This document shows, piece after piece, positions 1 through 12,276 of a stretch of 64,000 nucleotides of DNA. The notes under the pieces were generated by a model. It worked only from the letters and a program-made list of their open reading frames with translations. It had not been told where the DNA came from and made no database searches. The position numbers and the translations under genes were made by a program. This stretch comes from Rhinopomastus cyanomelas (lineage: Eukaryota > Chordata > Aves > Bucerotiformes > Rhinopomastidae), in the NCBI GenBank assembly GCA_013400115.1, contig VXBP01001825.1, positions 26,965-90,964 of the forward strand, in the 5' to 3' direction. How positions within the stretch are numbered: the stretch's first letter is position 1; each line of letters opens with the position of its first letter.

Positions 1-3000
1 TTGAGAACTAACAACTATTAACAATAGACCTCTAGCGCATTTGTTTCCGGATGCCTTGTTGGAATCATATGAAAAGTATTTCAAATATATAAGTGAAAAA
101 CATTCCTTTCAACAGAAATAATGACCCGATTTGCCATGGAAACTAAAGGCCTTCACAAAAATGTACTGAGCTGCTTTCTATACCAAGGTAAAACTGTTCT
201 AAAAATAAGACCAGTGTTAGGTGTTAACTGGACACATTGCAGACATTTTACCTTCTGAGCTTTTTTCAAGCGAAATATAAACACTTGGGAATCTTTCTGA
301 AGTCATCAACAATCAAGTTCCTTTTTTTTTAGTATATCTTTTATTTCATAGAAGGAAAAAATAATGACAATGAATACTTATAACAACAGATGGCTGGTAT
401 AACTAAAGAGCTGAATTACAAATTATATTAAAAACAAGTTTGTAAGGAGGTTGTCCATCATTACAGTACATCTTCCTTTCATGTCTCTTCGTGTGCACAG
501 ACTGGGCAAAGGGAGAAAAGTAGAAGAGGTAAAGCTGACAAAATGTGTGTATTCATGACGGAGACTTTGTAAAGAGTTGAGGATTACATAAATCACTAAG
601 AACTGGAAATAATTATATTGAAATAAAAGGAAAAGGAATTAGAAAAAGGAACTGAAAATTTAATGAGAGATGACGTTCAAAGTCATCATAATATAGTAAT
701 GAAAAGTAGTGAAATAAACCAAATCAACCAACCATCAAGGGCTAAATTGTAGCTTTGCTGTTTGACTTGCACGTAGAACGGCGTGTCCCATGCTGCCTCA
801 GGGGTCAAAGTGGGAAACAGCACACATCTTTGAATATAAATCTGACCCCCATCTTCAATCCTCTGAATTACAAGCAATATTTTGTTGACAAAAATGACAA
901 ACCACTGTTGTAGGTGTACAGCTGGAACAACAGGTAATACAGGTAATAACAGGGAATGTGTTTGAGAAAAATTCTGTGTTCTCTTTCCAGAATTTCTGCT
1001 TGATGTATCTAGAATGCTGATATCATGAAGAACATCACACCTGTTTGTATGTTCCCAGATGCAATTTTCTGCCACTGAATCACCTCACGCATGTCATTTT
1101 CTATCTCTTACATGAAGACACTAAAACTGCTGAACTACTGTGGGTTTCAATGCTAGTGGGATTTTCACAGCAGATTTCACCTTGCAACAAGACAGGCACT
1201 TGATTGAGACCTACCAACCAGGTAACATTCAGAAAGTCCCCCAGCATCTTTGTTGGTAAAAATGCAACAAAAACACAGCAGACTGGACAGATCATTTGGC
1301 TCTACAGCACCTCTTTAGGTGTAGGATATTCAGATTCAGATATTTAAATAAATATCCTACACAGCAAATCTGTTCAGTTGGGCTGTTTAAGGCTGCTGTA
1401 AATCCTCACTCACTTTTCCCCAGAAAATTGTATTTCTATTTATATCTCTTCATGTTACACTGAACAAAAATATCAACAAAGGTTTATCACCTTCTTCACA
1501 GAGTTTACTATCAGAAAGTGAAGTGGTTCACTGTGAAATTAATCCACAAAGCCTGTATACTTCCACTTTGAACTATCTAAGAAAACTGTATTCATGTGTA
1601 AGGATTTTCTTAGGCTACAGGTCTTTTAAAGTTTAAGTACTACTTGGGAGGTTTTGCAGTGCTTCAGTATCTCCAGGGATTTTGTTCTTAGTGATACTAT
1701 GAAGACAGTATTTCTGTGTGTAAGACAGGTCAAAACTTAACTGCGGCCTTAAAAATTTACCTTTGTGGTGATGGAACAAAACCAAACCAACTAATCCCAA
1801 ACTTGTAGTCACATTCTAGTGTATAATCATAAACTGATTAAGGAATCTGTCAAAACACACTTACTCTGAGCTTTCAGCTGTGCAGTTTAGCAGTTCAAAT
1901 TTAAAAAGTACACATAGAATTCAGTAAATCCCAATAAAGAGACAATTTGCCCTAAAGGCCACCTAGAGACTGAAAATGGAAGAAATGATAGATAGAGAAT
2001 TTTCACTGTTAAAAAGGTGTATCATCATGATTGTTACTGGAAAATGTAACATTTCAGAATTAATCTAAAAATCAATATGAATGCTTTCCCTCTTTAGACA
2101 TTTCTCTTTTGGATTTCACTTCCAGCAGCAGCATCTGCTTTTACAAATATGTTAATCTGTCAAAGATATAGTTAAGACTGTATTTTGTATGAACAGAAGT
2201 TAAAGCTGTCCCAGAATATCTGAATAATATTAATATCCTTTCAGCAGATCCATAATTTAATTTATCACATTTATTTAATGTAACTACTCAAATGGGAGTT
2301 GGGTATAATTATCTTTTAGTCTCTGATTTTGCAGCTCTGGGGCCACAAATCAATGCTTGGTGAGGACAACAACGATTGTTCTAATCAAAGGGATGAAAAA
2401 CATTGTAAATTTGTTGGATTCATTGCTGAAAGAGCTGAAATCTTCACAGAACTACACTGAGGTTTGATGCAGTTTGCATGCTGACAGCCTTCACTCTAAA
2501 GAGATGCTGAAATGATAATCAGCAGAGAAATGGGATGTCACCCCACTGGAAACAGCACTATTGTGAAATGTGACCTTTGCAAACCAGCCTGTCATAAGCC
2601 CATAAACCTGGTCTGGACTGCCTTGATAGTAGTACTTTGAGCCAATCTTCATCCTTGAGAAAGATATTAACATAAAACCATCACTGAAATATTAATAAAG
2701 TCAACCAATGGTCTGCTTTAGCAGTCTGATTTCTGTTTAACTTCTAAAAAAAACTTCCCAAATGTTTAAACCTTTAGCATTTTTTCTTTTATCTGTGATA
2801 ATGAATATTGAATATAGAACTTAGAGTAAGTTAGGAAGATTCAGTAAAAAAAAAAAAAAAGTATATATATTTTTAATTTTTTTATACTACCACATGCTGT
2901 ACCCAGCCCTCGTATCATGATGTGCCAATAAAATCACTGCATGTTTTCATAAAAGGAAGTATTTATGAGGAACAGAAGTGTATAATTTGAATATATTACC

Positions 3001-3576
3001 TACTCCTTCTGGTTGGGTTTAGCGCTGAGCTGTGCTTGCTCTAGGTGATACTGTTCAAACCCTGAAAAAACTGCAGAAAATGGAATTCTGAGGCACAGAA
3101 TAATTCAGATTAGGAAACTCTCCTTTCTTGCTGTTTTAATGTAGCTTTTTTTCTTCAGAAGATTTCATTGAGCTTCCTTGATATGAGAGAACAGGTTTAG
3201 ATGAAGACTTAGTATTAGATCAAGGAAGTGACTGAGGTAGGTATTTGGTCTGACACTTCATAAGAGGAAGATATTTGTCCCTTTTTACATACAGAACGAT
3301 AATACAGGCACATATGCAATAAGAATTAATTCCTGTCTCTGGGTCTTGGCTCTTTGATGTTTAAACTAGTTAGGCAGATCTGCCCAAACCCTAGTAGTCT
3401 GCTATCTTGAAGGTTTATGAGAATATTTTTTACAGTCTTACTGTGCTTTGAAAAAGATAGACTTTAGAGTTGTCTTAAAGTGTGAATACATGTACTTTTA
3501 CGTACTGTGGAGTTTATCAAAGCTGATAACCTTGTTTGAGGGAGTAGTTCAGTGTTTCCTGTGACTGGTGCCACTT
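1..3576. other. Unique intergenic sequence, no gene seen
   Basis: AT-rich single-copy-looking sequence. Open frames here, the longest 129 codons on the minus strand at 686-1075, show no family resemblance, and their lengths are expected by chance. Local structure is limited to an inverted repeat at 1320-1361 and a poly-A plus TA run near 2846-2870. No LINE or LTR tail was recognised. Confidence 0.6.
1320..1361. repeat. Perfect 11-bp inverted repeat
   Basis: TGTAGGATATT at 1320-1330 is the exact reverse complement of AATATCCTACA at 1351-1361, with a 20-nt loop. It could fold as a hairpin. No flanking element explains it. Confidence 0.7.
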
Positions 3577-3645
3577 CACAGAATCACAGATTCACTCTGG
3601 CTGGAAAAGACCCCTGGGATCATCGAGTCCAACCATCTACCCTAA
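3577..3645 (-). mobile_element. CR1 LINE 3' end fragment
   Basis: The plus strand reads CAGAATCACAGATTC, then a block with TGGAAAAGACCCC, then ATCATCGAGTCCAACC. This is the reverse complement of the usual CR1 3' end (TTGGACTCGATGATC, then TTCCAACC, then the octamer tail). The fragment is short, non-coding and heavily 5'-truncated. Confidence 0.8.
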
Positions 3646-4403
3646 AGATTTTTTTTCTCCCTGTCTCTTACTGGTGATATACCAGTTCTGTTTGTGAAAA
3701 TCTGATCTCTGGTAATGCACTTCAGAGAGATGAAATAAATACCTTTTTGTTGCTTTATTCTAAAGAAGAGGATTGAACATCTGATGTTCCATTATACAAT
3801 ATTATTGTCTTTTCATTATGTCATTTTGATGCTTTTCAGTAGTTTCAGTCCTCACAAATAATACGGTACTCAAGTCTTACATATGGAATACTAACGGTAA
3901 AACTAATTGAAAATGTTGAAACATAATATATTTTAATTAGTAAAATAAATTATTGACATCAATTTTTTCACAAGTTTTAAGGATTTTTTTATGTGTTTAA
4001 ATTTAAAGGGTTGATGTGAAATGCTCATGTAAATGTCTTATTTTGTTTTTCCATTTTAACACTTCTTTGGGGTCTGTATTTGCTTTTTTGGTATTCTTTA
4101 GAGGGAATATTTTTTTCTGAAAAAATTATTTTAGTGGTGTTTAGAAACTAATATTTGTTACTTATGATTATCTCTTCTTTTACTTTGGATATAAGAAGTT
4201 TCAAGATTTGTTTCAAAATGAACATTTCTTTAAAGGACACAAACTCTTTGGAAGTCTGAGTTGCTAACTGTGGCCAACATAATAAAGATCAGTCTGGCAT
4301 TATAGAGCTTAAATGAATATAAATGTAAGCAAGCCAAAATCATGAGAAGTCTGAAGTAACGTTTCATAAGCATTAGTTTTAGAACAGATTGGTTTAGTTC
4401 GTA

Positions 4404-4506
4404 TCATAGAACCATAGAATATTAGTGATTGGAAGGAATCTCTAGAGATTTAGTCCAACACCTCTGCCAAAGCAGGATCACCTAGAGCAGGCCACAGAGG
4501 AATCGA
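4404..4506 (-). mobile_element. CR1 LINE 3' end fragment
   Basis: It begins TCATAGAACCATAGAAT (an inverted octamer tail). It continues with TTAGTCCAACACC and AGCAGGATCACCTAGAGCAGG, the reverse complement of the 3' untranslated region shared by the copies ending near 23877, 26164, 32845 and 41984. It therefore belongs to the same CR1 subfamily. Only about 100 bp remain. Confidence 0.8.
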
Positions 4507-7500
4507 TGTCTGCTCTTTGTAATTTTTTTCTTTCATATTATGAAATTCTTAAATAAAATTTTATTTATCATCAGCAATTTTTTTCATTTAGATTCCTTAA
4601 TTGCCAATATGAAAAAAAATATTATAAGCAAGACAGAATAAAAAATCTTTTGAAAGGAAAGACCTTCAAAAAATGAGAAAAACTATTTACAGAAACAATA
4701 TGAAGATGCAAGAGGTTTGTTTATAGTGCCTGACCATACTTTCCCTTAATCATCTTTCATATTATTTGAAGGGTCATAATCAGTGGTGAAAAACTGATAC
4801 AAGTATTAGTGGTTATGGTTTCAGAGTAAAATTTTATATTTATTTATTAGTAATTTGACATGCTTCTTCTGATGTGCCCATATGTTACTTCAAAATGCTC
4901 AACAAGAAGAAGTTAGACGACTCAGTGGATGTGTACCTGAGATGCAAATATCAGTGTCCATGTTGGACATCCTGATATGTTTTCACAGTATTTCAAAATT
5001 TTAAGCAATGTGATCTTCTGCAATTTTTAGCAGCTTTTGTATACAAATGTAAGGATAAAGAGAAAAAGAGACTACTAATTTAGAAACCAAAGGAGGAAAA
5101 AAAAGGCCAAATGAAAAGACTTGTTTTCTTGCAGTAGCCAAAACAGAACAAGAGCAAAGGCAAAGCTGGAATCTTGTAAGAGCTCAATGTGGTGTTGTTA
5201 TCATACCTGTTGTTCAACACCCATGGTTTCCTGCCTTTCTTTTCCCTAGTGTTCTGCTTTCCCAAAGATTCTTCTGAATCTTTTGCCTCCCAAGTTTCCT
5301 TTATATCACAGTCTCATGTAGATAATTGTTATGCTTTAAAAGCTGAGCAGAATCTCTAAGTTTAATTTGTGTGTCTTGCGAAAAGTTTGAGTTTAAAATG
5401 TTGAAAGGAATAGTTTCTGACCCTCCTACTCCTCCTTCTTCTCCCTTCGGTGACTTCCACTTTCTTCTTCACTTCTCCATCTCAGTATCTGTTCAATTCT
5501 ACACTCACTTTGCCACTGAGAAAGAATTACATCACTTCTGAAGATAATTTACATGGGGGAGGAACTGTCAAGGTCTACTAACTTACCTGTGTTCAAATGG
5601 GGAGACAATGAGAATTCTGAACTTTAAGATTTATGAGGATATAGATTGAAGTCAGATGACCACCATGATTTTAGAGAGAAGCAGGAACTGTCTACAAATG
5701 GACATTCTGGATGATTTTTTTCTCAGTTAACTGTACAAGCAGTGTGGCAAAACTCTGTATGTCTGTGTCTAAGCTTTGATGTGTGAAGTGCAAAATGAAT
5801 TAAAACATCTTGGTGCCTTTCTTCTCCAAATTAAGTAAATTTTCTCACTGCCTGCAGATTTGTAAGTGGTTTTGCAAAACAGTGGTTTAAGTGTTTTTTG
5901 TCTTTTTTAACTTTAGCTAAAAGGTCTTGGTTAAAATATAGCTGGGGTCTCTAACCCATGACACAATGGCAACGCAGGTGGGACGCATAGGGATTGAGAC
6001 ATGGACCTACAACAATAATGCAAAAGGAAAACGGTGATTCTCAAGACTGATAGATGTGAACAAAGCCTCATTTATGTGTACTTCATCTTATACACATTAG
6101 CATGTGCAAGTGGAACAGAAAAGTCCATTTATTGAACCATAAATCATGCATACCCTTACTTTGTGTTGAAAATGTCTGGTTTGCTCTTCCTAGTGAGTGT
6201 GGCTGCAGTAGTGCATTCTGGTAATTGCAAAATTCCCTGTTTTCAACATAATTTCTACACTGACAGGCAAAGCTATAGTCTTGATCTCACCTGACAACTA
6301 AAATGGCTCCTGTCACCGTCAGCAAAATTAAAGCTCACAAAGGAACACACAAATAAAAATAAATCCTATAAATATGTTTTCTGAACATGCCTGGGCCATG
6401 AAACAAGCTTCTGAGACACTGTCTATTTTCTTAAGAAGTATTTCCTTCAAGGTCAGGCTCCAGGCAAGCTAACAAAATTTGGAAATCTTGTCTGTTACCA
6501 TCTGCTTCATGTATTCTCTGTGAAGACAATAAAAAGGCATCTCAAGCTGTTCGTCCAGTCCTGGATGAAAGTGCACAAGATTGAAAAACTGTGAGAACAC
6601 GCGCTTTAACACCAACTTGAAGTGAAAAATGTACTGTGTAGCTTCTTTCTTTGTAGGTACTAGTTAAGAAATATGTGTTCAATTCCACTTAATTATGGCC
6701 TCTAACAACTGAGGATCTTACAAAAAATTTACTAGCATATAAAGATTGATCCCTAAAAGCTAATGTCTTGAGATTGCAATTTCTGTTAGTGTTCACAATA
6801 CAGCTTCTGTCAATAATTCTTCACAATATACAAAATATAAGGGGATATTCTCAAGAAGAAACAAAATATTTGGATATGGTTATGCCAGAGTAGATATAAT
6901 ATGTTAAAAACCTTTTCACTAAATTGATCTGAAAACGGTATAACATACTGAAGAAATAAAACAGCTGCGATCTAGCTTCAAAGACAATTCTTCACAAAAA
7001 TAATAGCAACTGTAATAGCAACCTTGAGATAAGGTATTCATTGTTTTGCAATGTCCACCTTCGGGTATTTGACATCAGAGTTGAGTTCTATGCCGGACAT
7101 CCTTGGTCCACAGAGAGAAATACTCAGAATGGCATCTACAATAGTGATCAGCCAACTTTTCTGGAGGCAGAATAGTAGATATGCCAGTGGCCAAAGGTCT
7201 AAATTTCTAGGTTATTTTGCTTTCCTGAGCCAAGAGTTCAGATTCACTTATTTCACTTCTCAATAGATTTTCTTTAAAACCAGAGGGAAAGGAACTGAAG
7301 TAAAAGTTTCACCTTCCCCCCCTTACCTGGTGAATTTTTTCCTTGGAAGAAAAATAACAAAACTTTGGGTGTGTTGGTGGAAGCAGCCACTGTAATTGAA
7401 TGAGACTGTAAATCCTAGACAAGGTATGCAGCTTTAAGACAAGCATGTATTTTTACATTGAGTGCATTAATACAACTTGTTGGCTGGATTCTATTCCTTT

Positions 7501-8500
7501 CCCAACACAAGTAAAATAAGCACTCAGATCTGTCACTGACTGTCCACATTTCCCTCTCAAGCAAGTCTTCATTTATCTGTTCAAGATTGTTTATCTTTGA
7601 TCTTTGTTAACTTTCCTTACAGGGACATGATTTGGATCAGGGGACATAACTCCTGAGATTTCTCCCACTACAGTCAGTATCTGTATGACACCGTATCACA
7701 GTTCTCTGCACAAAATGCATACAGGAGAAGGGTGGGCAGCCAATTACTCTCAGGATAGAAGGAATTCAGAAAGACGTGTCTAGTAATTTTCTTTGCTAAT
7801 CCATGAAAGGAAAACGTCAGTGCTGGTTACCCTGAGGAAAGGACCTAACTTTAGGAGGTTTTTAATAAGAGTTTTAAAAAAAATCAGAACAGGGGAGTTA
7901 CAATAATCCTTTGAAATTTGAGCATTTTATAGCTATGTGATTATGTTAGATCTGCTGCTACAAGAGAATGTGCTACTGCTTCACTGTACAATTTTGCAGC
8001 AATCATTTTAATAGCCTTGGGCTTTTATCATAGTTACTAATTCACATGAAAGCATCTTTATTATTAGATTATGATAACTGAAGCAATGAAAAAAATTCTT
8101 GGTTCTGTCTTAAGTCTGAGTGGTTTTTATGAATCTCAGTTTTATTACTATGAATAAATGCATGAGTGAAGAACGGTGTCTGTGGAAAGCAGAGGAGAAA
8201 ACATGATGCAGATACTCATTTCTGACTCACTTGGAAACAAAACACAAACTATACCCAAGCAGACTGAACAAGCAAAAACATTGAATGAAACTTAGTGATG
8301 CTGGAATAAAGGTAGCTCAAAACAAAATAATCTCCCATAGCTGATTACAGACTTCTTTGTGGCAAAGGCTGTAACTGATAAACATTCAGTCTATTGGTCC
8401 AGGCTGCAGTAAAACCAAAACACATTGAATGTAGATGTTAGGGCATTGGCAGAAATTCTACAGATTCACTGCTATAGGTCTATATAATGATAAATGGCAA
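4507..8500. other. Unique intergenic sequence, no gene seen
   Basis: No transposon, RNA gene or supported exon was found. A pyrimidine-rich patch lies near 5420-5480. The stretch 6180-6350 looks compositionally like conserved noncoding sequence (see findings). Open frames at 5080-5265 and 7051-7266 are short and resemble nothing known to me. Confidence 0.55.
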
Positions 8501-8648
8501 TGTATATATAGGTTATACATTATATATATATATATATAACCTATATATAACCTATATAACCTACATAAATGTTATGTGTATATATATATATAACCTGTAT
8601 ATAACCTATATAACCTACATAAATAAAATATATATAACCTAAATAAAT
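8501..8648. repeat. TATA/AACCT minisatellite
   Basis: The tract alternates runs of TA dinucleotides with AACCTATATAACCTACATAA-like units. The composite unit of roughly 55-60 bp occurs twice (about 8522-8570 and 8580-8626), followed by a shorter third partial copy. It is a locally expanded low-complexity repeat. Confidence 0.8.
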
Positions 8649-8847
8649 TCTGAACATCTGCTATGGTCACTATGAAGCATTATAGTCATCATTTTATCAA
8701 TCATTTATTTCAGCATGGTTTGGTTTCTAGTGTAGGCATATCTTCACTGCCATTGAGGCAGTATAAATTAATATTCCAAAGTCTGTGCTGATACTTTTCT
8801 GTCTTTCTTAATGACTTACCTGGGTACTGGAAAATAAATTATTGACT

Positions 8848-9034
8848 GAAAGAGTGGCCAGGTATTGGAACAGGATGCCCAGGGTAGTGGCGGAGTCACC
8901 GTTCATGGAGAAGTTAAAAAAACCCATGTAGTTTTGGTTCTTGGAAGCATGTTTTAGCAGGCATGGCAGCATTGGGTTGACTTGATGATCTTGGAGGTCT
9001 CTTCCAACCTCAACAATTCTATCATTCTATCATC
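8848..9034 (+). mobile_element. CR1 LINE 3' end fragment
   Basis: The start resembles the end of the CR1 ORF2 reading frame (ACTGG/TTGGAACAGGATGCCCAGG, as in '...HWNRLPRE'). It is followed by TTGACTTGATGATCTTGG, CTTCCAACC and a degenerate octamer tail (ATTCTATCATTCTATC). The frame is broken, so it is a dead 5'-truncated copy. Confidence 0.85.
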
Positions 9035-11008
9035 ATCTAAACCTTCATTGTGTCATTTTTCTATATCAATGCTTTACTTCTTTTATTTCCAAAATATGTC
9101 AATATGATTGCCCTACTTTATTTTTAGCCACACAAATGTTTTCACACCAGGTACCTCTAATCTGAACGAAACTGCAAAACCAAAATAACTTTCCAGACCA
9201 ACTTTAAAAATCATGGGTACTTTGATAATAGTTGGATAGCTCATGTGTATTTCTTGTTGGTCTGCCTTCTCATGTTTTCCCAAATATATACTACTAACAG
9301 AAAAATAATTGACATTGCAGTGACTATAAATGTTCACAGATTCATGTTAAAGCAAACAAAATTGGAAGAAAAAAAAAAAAGAAATGTAGAAGAAAAGAGG
9401 CAAGAATGATTCCTATTGCTTTTTTTCCATGTCACAGCTCTCATTGCCTATTATATCTCTCAGTGTAGTCATTCTAACCTAAATGGGTTAAGAGTTTTCT
9501 TGTAATTCATCTTTCTTCAGTAGAGTTTTAAAATGGTGAATTCTCCTTCTGAAGGAAAATCCATTACTTTATTGCAGATTTCCCAAGATTTCCAAGGTAG
9601 CTCATACTTGCAGCACCATAGTCATAAGAAACAAGTCAGTGGATTGTAACACAGACATATATTTTACCAGAGCAATTGAGGATGGATTTCATTTTAGCAC
9701 AAGTGCTAGCAATAATGATGATGACTAATCCTGTATTTCAGCCATTAAGGTAACACACAGAGTATGGAGGTTTGGACTACTGCAGGGTGGATGAGACTGA
9801 AGCATGTGAGATTTTCTCAGAGGAAAGAGGGACTGAAGCAACCTTTACTAACTGTTTGAGGAACAACAGCTGCTATTTGGACAAAGGGGGAGTTGTACTG
9901 GAGATGATAAGTGCTAAAATTACAGTTAACTATCTAATTTACCTGCAAGCAACCAAAATATGACCCTTATTACTCTCCCCAGCCATTTACACTCAATTAT
10001 TGAACTATAGAGGTGTGCACGGTTCTTTGAAAAGTTATTTCATGAGTTTTCTGTGTTCCTACATTTGTATTCATGTACATGTGAGAGAGAGACAAAATGA
10101 AAATCTACAGATATTCCCAAACTGGTAAACCTCAGGTCTGATCTCACACTTTACATCAATCATCCACAAAACAAATCTACAGAGAACCAAACTTCATTAG
10201 TTCTGCTGTTCAAAGAGTGCATTTTTCTCGTGATTTTCTAATGTCCTTTTCTTTCTAGAACACTATTCTCTAAAGGTTTGAGAGGAATTCTGAGCTGTAA
10301 ATCTGTTTTTCGCAATATTTATTTCTATTTTTTTAAAAATCAAGAAATATAAATTTTAGACATATATATTGAATGTGTCATCACATCTGTAAAACCATGT
10401 GTCTGTAAGAGATATATATATATATATATATGTACTCAAACATTTTTCAGGGAAAAGACAATACCTTTGTATTGAAAAATATGCTTGGGTACATGTAAGA
10501 TTGCATATTTTATCTGTGATTATCCACCACTAGTACTTCTGTTTCTATTGTACTTTCTTTCAGTTTTTCATAAACAATTAAATAAAATTAATTAAACTCA
10601 ATAATAAACTGTCTAAACTATTTCTACAGCCTTTTACACAAGAATAGCATTGGCAGGTGTGAGGCAGAGGTTGAAGGCTATCAAATGTAATATTATTCTG
10701 GAGCCATAGTAACAGACTGTAGAGAAAGGTAATAGCTTTGGCAATACAGCCATGTCTCTATTCTAACGTGAATTTAACTTGAAGCATTATAGGTTTTATC
10801 AACACAACTATCTACTTCGTGCGATGACAAAGTTGCCTAAGTCAAATTCACAAACCTGAGCGTCTTCGGACTGCCTTATTTATACACATACCTAAGGAGA
10901 TCATTTTTAGTAGGAAAAGAATACACAGACTCAGAGTATTTTCTGATGAGGCAGCCAATTGCTGATTACAATTAAACACTACTTAATAATCTGATTAGGT
11001 TTTGTTAT
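9035..11008. other. Unique intergenic sequence, no gene seen
   Basis: A/T-rich with homopolymer runs (poly-A near 9368-9380) and a short TA microsatellite at about 10411-10432. No coding or transposon signal was recognised. The last five bases, GTTAT at 11004-11008, probably form the left target-site duplication of the LTR that follows. Confidence 0.55.
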
Positions 11009-11128
11009 TGTGGTGGGTTCAGGAACACAATTCAATATAAAAGAAAGGAAAGCAAAGCAGTGAGGTCTTGATGGCATCTCAGATAAAATTCACTAGACAA
11101 TCGATGGCTTAGGGAAACTCCAGAAAGG

Positions 11129-11134
11129 TTTATT
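11129..11134 (-). terminator. Polyadenylation signal of LTR copy 1
   Basis: AATAAA on the minus strand, about 120 bp before the 3' end of the LTR. The same hexamer lies at the matching place in the other copies (20082-20087, 39908-39913, 63688-63693), so it is the likely R/U5 polyadenylation signal. Confidence 0.65.
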
Positions 11135-11312
11135 AACTCTACAACTATATATAGAATAGGAGAAAAGGTTACGCAAGTCGGTGCACACAAACTAGAAACT
11201 GTGTCATAAATGCCATCACACAACCTGAGGAAAATAGAATGGGAGACCACTCCAGTTTGGGCCTTGGATCTTCTTTTAGTTTAGAGACCTGGGAAAGAGA
11301 GCATGTCAGTCC

Positions 11313-11461
11313 GGGATGGCCTGAGTCTCTCAGCGTCCACACCTGCATCCCTTGGTGCAGCCGCATGCATTTCAGCGTAGCTTCTCCAGCTCAACGCATA
11401 GGGATGACCTGACTGCTCAGCGGCCACACCTGCATCCCTCTGTGCAGCTGCATGCATTTCA
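11313..11461. repeat. 88-bp partial tandem duplication inside LTR copy 1
   Basis: GGGATGGCCTGA... at 11313 recurs as GGGATGACCTGA... at 11401. Both are followed by CCACACCTGCATCCCT, GTGCAGC and GCATGCATTTCA. LTR copy 4 has the same duplication with an 89-bp period (63861 and 63950). Copies 2 and 3 lack it in this form, so it marks a subfamily. Confidence 0.8.
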
Positions 11462-12249
11462 AAGAACCCAGTCTCTGTCTTTCACATTCAAGGTTTGAGG
11501 ATTCTCAAGTCTTCCTGCTTTCTTCAGCTAAGCATGAAGGAGCTCTCCCCCAAACCTAAGCGCTGCCAGTCTTTTTCTCAGCGGCAGAAATGACAAAGAG
11601 CCTCTCCTCCTGCTGATCACTATTTCCAAAAACACGGCGGCCCAGTCACAGGGCCCCAGCCGCGTGCAGGGTCCAAAATGGAGACCGACTGCATGGCATC
11701 AGCAGGGCCGCACCCCCCCACACTCCACACGTGGCCAAGAGGGTCTTCCAGACCTCCTCTCCTCTCCTCTCCCTCCCCTGTCTCAGCTCCAGGGGGAAGA
11801 GGAGTAGCCCAGCTCACCAATGCTGAAGGCTGTCCGTGGTGGAGGGGTCGTGATGGCATTTCTGCACCAGTCTTGCTTCTCCAGTCCGGGTGCGGTACAG
11901 TGGCGAGCAGCGGCTGCACCGCGCTGCTTCGGTGGCGGGAGCTGCTTCGGTCCGGGGCACAGCAGCATCCACGGCTTTTCTCCGGTCCGAGGCCGCGATG
12001 CAGCAGGACTACGCACCCACGGCAAGTTGCGGCCAGGGTCGCTTCCAGACCCCGCGTCGGCAGGTGCCCGCTGGCGGTGGAGTCAGGCCAGGGCCGCGGC
12101 TGGTTAGGGAGCAGTGGCAGGTTGCGGCTCCCTCGGGAACCACCATCCCCCTCGGAGCCGCTGTCCTCACCCCCCTCCCACCGCCTGTTCCCGGGGTGGT
12201 GGTGGGGGGTGATCCCTTCAGGGCCACAGCCCCCTAAAATCCTTGTCCC

Positions 12250-12276
12250 GGTTTTTATAGTCTGACTTAGCCCGCC
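12250..12276 (-). promoter_or_regulatory. Core promoter of LTR copy 1
   Basis: On the minus strand TATAAAAA (12252-12259) lies about a dozen bases downstream of GGCGGG (12271-12276), a GC-box and TATA arrangement. Homologous copies carry GATAAAAG instead (22664-22671 minus, 38833-38840 plus). Transcription would run towards lower coordinates. Activity is inferred, not shown. Confidence 0.55.

Noticed and set aside
686..1295. Minus-strand frames of 129 and 64 codons
   Set aside because: Length is within chance expectation for 64 kb read in six frames, and no family motif or codon pattern was seen.
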